The notes under the pieces are model-generated. The model ran no database searches and was not told where the DNA came from. It saw nothing but the letters and a program-made list of their open reading frames with translations. Source: Elusimicrobiota bacterium (GTDB lineage: Bacteria; Elusimicrobiota; Elusimicrobia; Elusimicrobiales; UBA9959). From it: a stretch of 9,831 bases of DNA. This document shows, one piece after another, positions 6,697 to 9,831 of this stretch (positions are counted from its first letter, which is position 1; every line of letters starts with the position of its first letter). The DNA lies in NCBI GenBank assembly GCA_030639665.1, contig DAOWCC010000084.1, positions 1 to 9,831 of the forward strand. The letters run 5' to 3'. The position numbers were made by a program, and so were the translations under genes.

Positions 6697-8013
6697 ATGA
6701 AAAAAATAATTTTACTTTCCGGTTTGGTTTATTTTGGTTTTGTCTGTCCCGCGTTTCTTAACGCGGGTTCGGAAAAAATTAAGAAAGATGAATCTATTTT
6801 TTTTGATCTCCAAAAAGCGGGTCTTAGTTCTTTGAATGAGACTCAAGCGAAAAAAGAATTTATGGATGTCGTGTATCTTCAAAAGCAAAAGATACAGTAT
6901 AAAATGCTTCAGACTGTTTATGAGAATGCTTTTGAGTATTATCGCCAGGGCAATTATGATGAGGCAAAAGCATTGTCTTCCAAAATTCTTTCCATTGATC
7001 CTAATTTTGAAGACGCGGCAATGTTATTGGATGCTTCTTCCGAGTTAAGAGGAAAAGCCAAGCCCTTTTTATCCAGAAGATTATTGATGGAAGATAGGTT
7101 TAGAACGGCTCTTTCGCTTTACAAAGAAGGAAGAATTATTGAGTCTTATAATAAAATGGGACAAGTTTCAAAACTTTCTCCGACAAATATAAAAGCAAAA
7201 TATTGGCTTAAAAAAATAGAGGATGATTTAAAAGATTATTATTTTTCGAAAGGCAAAAAGGCTTATAAAAGGCGTAATCTTCAAGGCGCGCTCGATAATT
7301 ATTACAATGCTCTGCTTCTGCAGCCTAGAGACGCGGCTATTTTATCTGAAATCGCGAAGACCGAAGAAGAACTTCGGGACAGCAGGGCTAATGAAAAACT
7401 TAAATCGGCGCTTGAGTATTACGCTCAAGGTAAATTATTGTCCACGCATAGCGAGCTTAAAAAAGTTCTCGAAATAAAACCTTCCGATTCTAAAGCGGCA
7501 AAATTGCTTAATGAGGTGAGAGCTGAAATAGAAAAGGGCTATATCGCGGCGGGTAGAAAACATTACAGCAAGAGACAATATGATAGCGCCATCGCCTCTT
7601 GGAATAAAGCAAAGCCTTATTCTGAAAGCGTATCTTATATAAATCGGCTTATAAAAAGAACCAATGACCAAATAAAGAGAGAGGCTCAGGAAAAGAAAAG
7701 AAAGGCCGAGGAAGCCGCGCGCCGAAAAAAAGAAGAAGCGGAAAGAAAAAAGCGCGAAGCTGAAGAAAAAAAGAGAAGTTTTTCAACTCCAAAAAGCGGG
7801 CCTATTGTGGATGATGGACGGAAAAAGCGTATTTTACAGGAGAGTCGAGTTGCCTCTCAACATCATTATCTTGCCGGACTTAAATATTTTCAAAACTCGG
7901 ATTATGAGAAAGCCAAGAATGAATGGATTATCGCCAAACAGCTTGATCCTGAAAATGCCGATGCTCAAGCCGGCTTGAAAAGAATAGAAGATATTTTGTC
8001 GGGCGGACAATAA
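6697..8013 (+). CDS. Exported TPR-repeat protein of the Tad locus
   Basis: 438 residues from ATG 6697. An N-terminal signal peptide (MKKIILLSGLVYFGF...) probably cleaves near LNA-GS, around residue 23. At least five or six TPR-like helix pairs follow, at about 75-108 (AFEYYRQGNYDEAKAL), 133-166, 181-214 (GKKAYKRRNLQGALDNYYNA), 233-267, 281-309, and finally 390-424 (GLKYFQNSDYEKAKNEW). Between the last two is a highly charged Lys/Glu/Arg/Ala helix (about 325-362, EEAARRKKEEAERKKREAEE), likely a single long helix or coiled coil. TPR proteins such as TadD are known assembly or pilotin-like factors of Tad machines. Position directly after tadC suggests such a role, for instance in secretin or platform assembly, but no specific family can be assigned. 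No convincing lipobox is present, so it is probably soluble in the periplasm. Confidence 0.85.
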   Translation: MKKIILLSGLVYFGFVCPAFLNAGSEKIKKDESIFFDLQKAGLSSLNETQAKKEFMDVVYLQKQKIQYKMLQTVYENAFEYYRQGNYDEAKALSSKILSIDPNFEDAAMLLDASSELRGKAKPFLSRRLLMEDRFRTALSLYKEGRIIESYNKMGQVSKLSPTNIKAKYWLKKIEDDLKDYYFSKGKKAYKRRNLQGALDNYYNALLLQPRDAAILSEIAKTEEELRDSRANEKLKSALEYYAQGKLLSTHSELKKVLEIKPSDSKAAKLLNEVRAEIEKGYIAAGRKHYSKRQYDSAIASWNKAKPYSESVSYINRLIKRTNDQIKREAQEKKRKAEEAARRKKEEAERKKREAEEKKRSFSTPKSGPIVDDGRKKRILQESRVASQHHYLAGLKYFQNSDYEKAKNEWIIAKQLDPENADAQAGLKRIEDILSGGQ

Positions 8014-8235
8014 GCAAAATAGTTCAGAGTTGAGAGTGGACTGGGCTTTCGAAGTTTTGCAGGGGACACCCATAAGTGTTCAAGTTTGGAGTTTAGAGAG
8101 ATTGTGTGAAAAATCCAAACTATTATTTGTTTTTAAAAATTTCAAACATATTTTATTATGCTGTATCGCTGCCGCGCTGTCGCTCTAATTTCTTTTTGTT
8201 CATATTTCCTTAACCTTTAGTTAATCTGAGATTAT
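8014..8235. other. Left half of the long gap: AGTTCAGAG-type repeats, then AT-rich stretch
   Basis: Bases 8021-8040 (AGTTCAGAGTTGAGAGTGGA) and about 8076-8101 (GTTCAAGTTTGGAGTTTAGAG) are related degenerate words, a further type of simple repeat. GCAAAA (8014-8019) pairs with TTTTGC (8055-8060), but no T-rich tail follows, so I do not call a terminator. From about 8110 the sequence is AT-rich, with one GC-rich island at 8168-8180. No gene is visible on either strand. Confidence 0.5.
8168..8180. repeat. Left copy of a 13-base inverted repeat flanking the sensor gene
   Basis: GCTGCCGCGCTGT here is the exact reverse complement of ACAGCGCGGCAGC at 9585-9597, directly after the sensor stop codon. 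The two copies bracket the sensor gene and its leader. A match of this length somewhere in 10 kb is not improbable by chance, so the significance is limited. Confidence 0.4.
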
Positions 8236-8241
8236 TATAAT
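8236..8241 (+). promoter_or_regulatory. Possible promoter -10 (TATAAT) for the sensor gene
   Basis: A perfect TATAAT sits in an AT-rich region about 227 bases before the sensor ATG. No good -35 (TTGACA-like) lies 16-18 bases upstream (that region reads ACCTTT), and there is no extended TG. It would start RNA near 8248 and give a leader of about 220 bases rich in hairpins. Support is positional and based on the hexamer only. Confidence 0.35.
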
Positions 8242-8305
8242 ACCTACAGTGAGAAGCGCGAAGGTGGCAGGCGAATTGCTATAAACGAAGCTATGCTTTG
8301 GAACA

Positions 8306-8322
8306 ATGAACCTTTGGTTCAT
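8306..8322. repeat. Perfect hairpin ATGAACC-TTT-GGTTCAT
   Basis: A 7-bp perfect stem with a TTT loop, inside the long gap before the sensor gene. It has the three-base homopolymer loop also seen at 848-862, 8436-8452 and 9627-9641. No T-run follows, so it is not a terminator. Confidence 0.55.
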
Positions 8323-8392
8323 CAGATGTCATGAGTTATACGAATGACCATAAGGTGTCGGTAGGCTATGCGAACGACCCATTCGCTGAAAA

Positions 8393-8410
8393 GCCGCATA
8401 GTAATGCGGC
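8393..8410. repeat. Perfect hairpin GCCGCAT-AGTA-ATGCGGC
   Basis: A 7-bp perfect GC-rich stem with a four-base loop, 58 bases before the sensor ATG and 26 bases before the next hairpin. It is the strongest stem of the central leader. Confidence 0.6.
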
Positions 8411-8435
8411 CGCTACAGGGTGAGTACCATTTACT

Positions 8436-8452
8436 CCCCGCCAAAGGCGGGG
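8436..8452. repeat. Perfect hairpin CCCCGCC-AAA-GGCGGGG next to the sensor ribosome site
   Basis: A 7-bp all-GC stem with an AAA loop; its 3' arm ends at 8452 and the ribosome site GAGGA begins at 8455. The longer reading from GTG 8420 would translate this element (SPPKAGA), which argues against that start. The element resembles the one at 848-862 in stem composition and loop. Being so close to the ribosome site it could affect translation of the sensor; that is inference. Confidence 0.6.
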
Positions 8453-8467
8453 GCGAGGATTAGTTTT

Positions 8468-9583
8468 ATGAGATTGGGATTAAAATGGCTTCTATGGTTC
8501 ATAGGCATAGGCGTTTATGTAATGAGCCTTGGCGGGGTTTTTTATTATAACTTGTTTAAGTGGACTTTTGATGAAAAGTTAAAGCAGGAGATGATAGAGA
8601 AAGTTAAGACTTATGCTCCCACATTAAGAAGCGGTTTATTGAAAAGCGCTAAAGCTATAACATTTGATGAATATGACATTATGCAGTCTTTGATAAAAGA
8701 TGATAGGATAAGTTCAGTGCTCTATTTAAGCAGGTCCGGGGCGGTCAGATGGCATAAAGAATCCAGATTTATAGGTATTGCTTGGGATGAATTTCAAAAG
8801 GATGTTCCGCCTCCGACCGACGCGATTAGTCAGGCTTATACATCCAAAATGCCAAAAGTCCGGCAAGTTCAAAAACAGCCTTTTTATGAGATAGCGATTC
8901 CCTTTTCCGTGCGCGGTGAAATTATAGGGATTATGGATTTGATTATTTCAAGAGCCGGAGCTGAAATGCTGATAGGTTCCGCTATGCGGAAATATGTTTT
9001 TGGCGCTTTGGGCGTGCTTTTTCTCCTGGGATTGCCGCTTTATTTTTTCCTTCATCATTATATAATATCACCTCTTGAAGTTTTGAGAGACAGTATTGAT
9101 AATATTTCGCTTAAGAGTCCCAATTTAAGATTTAAGCCCAGACGAGATGAAATCGGCGAGATATCCGCCGCTATTGCCATGTTTTTGGATAAGGTTAAAA
9201 GAGAAATTGAGAGTATTTCAAATAAAGATAAAACATATAGATCTTCGGAGGAAAAATGGTGGCGTATGCTGCTAAATACCATTATGCCTGATGGACAATA
9301 TGTTTTGGTAGTTGATGAGAACAATAGCATTCTTTACGCTAATTTTGAACTTGACGCCGGTATGGATGCCAAAAATATTCATCTTCTTGATGTTATCGAT
9401 AGCCAACAGCAAAATTTGCTTCGGATAGTGGGAGACGCTTTTGAAGAACCCGATAAGCTTATTGAAGGGGAAACTGTTTTTAGAAATGAAAGTATGAAGG
9501 TTAAAGTTATGCATATATCGGAATCTTCCGATGTTAGCAGAACTCTTATTCTGTTTTCTCCCAAACCCCAAATAACAGTTTAA
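8468..9583 (+). CDS. Membrane sensor with HAMP and PAS-like domain, no output domain
   Basis: 371 residues from ATG 8468, chosen because GAGGA (8455-8459) precedes it and because the longer GTG 8420 reading has no ribosome site and would translate a GC hairpin. TM1 is about 6-28. A periplasmic sensing region at 29-172 includes SSVLYLSRSGAVRWH and YEIAIPFSVRGEIIGIMDL, which look like a Cache/PAS-like ligand-binding fold. TM2 is 175-196. HAMP is about 197-248 (ISPLEVLRDSI and RRDEIGEISAAIAMFLDKV). A PAS-like domain at about 265-362 includes YVLVVDENNSILYANFE. The protein then ends (PKPQITV). No histidine kinase, GGDEF, EAL, phosphatase or methyl-accepting domain follows. It may pass its signal to a partner encoded downstream, or be a truncated relative of a kinase or adenylate cyclase sensor. 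It could tune the Tad machine, but its own spacing and possible promoter make that uncertain. Confidence 0.85.
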   Translation: MRLGLKWLLWFIGIGVYVMSLGGVFYYNLFKWTFDEKLKQEMIEKVKTYAPTLRSGLLKSAKAITFDEYDIMQSLIKDDRISSVLYLSRSGAVRWHKESRFIGIAWDEFQKDVPPPTDAISQAYTSKMPKVRQVQKQPFYEIAIPFSVRGEIIGIMDLIISRAGAEMLIGSAMRKYVFGALGVLFLLGLPLYFFLHHYIISPLEVLRDSIDNISLKSPNLRFKPRRDEIGEISAAIAMFLDKVKREIESISNKDKTYRSSEEKWWRMLLNTIMPDGQYVLVVDENNSILYANFELDAGMDAKNIHLLDVIDSQQQNLLRIVGDAFEEPDKLIEGETVFRNESMKVKVMHISESSDVSRTLILFSPKPQITV

Positions 9584-9584
9584 A

Positions 9585-9597
9585 ACAGCGCGGCAGC
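9585..9597. repeat. Right copy of the 13-base inverted repeat
   Basis: ACAGCGCGGCAGC lies two bases after the sensor stop codon and is the exact reverse complement of 8168-8180. Confidence 0.4.
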
Positions 9598-9623
9598 TTG
9601 GCAGGTATGCAGTTTATGACAAT

Positions 9624-9643
9624 CACCGAGGCAAAGCCTCGTG
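9624..9643 (+). terminator. Terminator-like hairpin after the sensor gene
   Basis: CGAGGC-AAA-GCCTCG (9627-9641) is a perfect 6-bp stem, extendable by CA/TG across one bulged C, and ATGA/TCAT (9616-9619 and 9646-9649) can form an outer stem. The following bases (TGTTTCATAGTCTTTGTATTT) are only partly T-rich. A weak intrinsic terminator for the sensor gene is reasonable, but it also shares the AAA-loop design of the other hairpins in the window. Confidence 0.45.
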
Positions 9644-9715
9644 TTTCATAGTCTTTGTATTTATAATATGTCGTTTCCTGTTTTTAACCATCAGCTTATT
9701 TTTGAGCAACTTTTT

Positions 9716-9753
9716 AGACAAGATTTACAGGATTTAACGGATATAAAAAACAG
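9716..9753. repeat. GATTTACAGG-type degenerate repeat
   Basis: AGATTTACAG, GATTTAACGG and ATATAAAAAACAG are consecutive, related words of about 10 bases. It is a different simple-repeat family from the arrays elsewhere in the window. No open frame is associated with it. Confidence 0.4.
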
Positions 9754-9781
9754 CATAATACGAATAACGGAAACAGCAAAT

Positions 9782-9825
9782 CGCAGAGAACACGGAGAAC
9801 ATAAAACAGCGGAGAACGCAGAGAA
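9782..9825. repeat. CGCAGAGAA degenerate array at the right edge
   Basis: Units are CGCAGAGAA (9782-9790), CACGGAGAA (9791-9799), CATAAAACAG (9800-9809), CGGAGAA (9810-9816) and CGCAGAGAA (9817-9825). The first and last are identical and the middle unit is AT-rich, the same layout as at 5629-5668. The array may continue beyond the window. Nothing between 9644 and 9831 looks coding. Confidence 0.5.
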
Positions 9826-9831
9826 AGAATA

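Larger units (their letters stand above)
8242..8467 (+). ncRNA. Possible structured leader RNA before the sensor gene
   Basis: About 226 bases without a credible gene and with several short stems: AAGC-TAT-GCTT (8288-8298), ATGAACC-TTT-GGTTCAT (8306-8322), GCGAA/TTCGC (8370-8386), GCCGCAT-AGTA-ATGCGGC (8393-8410) and CCCCGCC-AAA-GGCGGGG (8436-8452). The last ends two bases before the GAGGA ribosome site. A related word recurs: CGAATGACCAT (8341-8351) and CGAACGACCCAT (8371-8382). I compared it by eye with the cores of the c-di-GMP-I, TPP, SAM-I, cobalamin, glycine and fluoride riboswitches and found no match. It could be a regulatory leader or a patch of hairpin repeats. Confidence 0.3.

Noticed and set aside
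8248..8422. c-di-GMP-I riboswitch in the sensor leader (suggested by AAAAGCC...GGCC and CTACAGGG)
   Set aside because: The required core order (CAGGGCAAACC, then GGGACGCAAAGCC, then a GGUAGCxGGGUUACC-like end) is not present; only short fragments resemble it.
8331..8423. 30-codon reading frame (contains SYTND and GYAND) in the long gap, with its TGA overlapping GTG 8420
   Set aside because: No ribosome site, not part of any family I recognise, and it lies across several hairpins. It more likely reflects the repeated CGAAYGACC word than a gene.
8420..8467. Upstream GTG start extending the sensor by 16 residues
   Set aside because: No ribosome site precedes GTG 8420, and the extension translates a perfect GC hairpin (8436-8452). 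ATG 8468 has GAGGA at a good distance and begins just before TM1.
9662..9667. TATAAT downstream of the sensor as a promoter for a gene to the right
   Set aside because: No -35-like hexamer at a usable distance and no gene start follows in the remaining bases. It is probably chance in an AT-rich stretch.
9782..9825. CRISPR-like array at the right edge
   Set aside because: Units are only 7-10 bases, degenerate, and directly adjacent without unique spacers of 25-40 bases. No cas genes are present.

Overview
The window carries one co-directional block of genes (all + strand) for a Tad/Flp-type pilus or related type II/IV-like secretion apparatus, followed by a separately spaced membrane sensor gene. 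In order: CpaB/RcpC-like assembly protein (22-777), a very short CpaC/RcpA-like secretin (936-1664), a MinD-like CpaE/TadZ ATPase (1805-2383), the CpaF/TadA traffic ATPase (2380-4017), TadB with an added N-terminal exported region (4080-5627), TadC (5717-6613), an exported TPR protein (6697-8013), and a HAMP plus PAS-like sensor without an output domain (8468-9583).

A secretin implies a two-membrane (Gram-negative type) cell. GC is moderate to low, arginine is mostly AGA/AGG, and nearly every gap between genes holds degenerate short tandem repeats. That style fits an uncultured-lineage genome such as Elusimicrobiota or Omnitrophota, but this is an impression and not something the sequence proves. 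Flp pilin, prepilin peptidase (TadV/CpaA) and TadE/F/G pseudopilins are absent and would have to lie outside the window.

Expected roles: CpaF powers assembly at the inner membrane on a TadB/TadC platform, CpaE places the machine, CpaB links to the secretin in the outer membrane, and the TPR protein probably acts like TadD as an exported assembly factor. The locus departs from textbook Tad systems in four ways. The secretin is reduced to signal peptide plus secretin domain. TadB has about 220 extra N-terminal residues. CpaE lacks an N-terminal receiver-like domain. Most strikingly, the C-terminal part of CpaE is encoded at the 5' end of the cpaF frame, one base out of phase, with a T6 run at the only place where the two frames can be joined. 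The intended product is therefore probably a 737-residue CpaE-CpaF fusion, made by -1 frameshifting, or broken by a one-base indel or sequencing error.

The 454-base gap at 8014-8467 differs from the others. It has a TATAAT box and then about 220 bases rich in perfect short hairpins leading to the sensor start. It may be an independent promoter with a structured leader, but I could not match it to a known riboswitch class. The right edge (9584-9831) has a terminator-like hairpin and two more kinds of degenerate repeat, and no gene that I can support.
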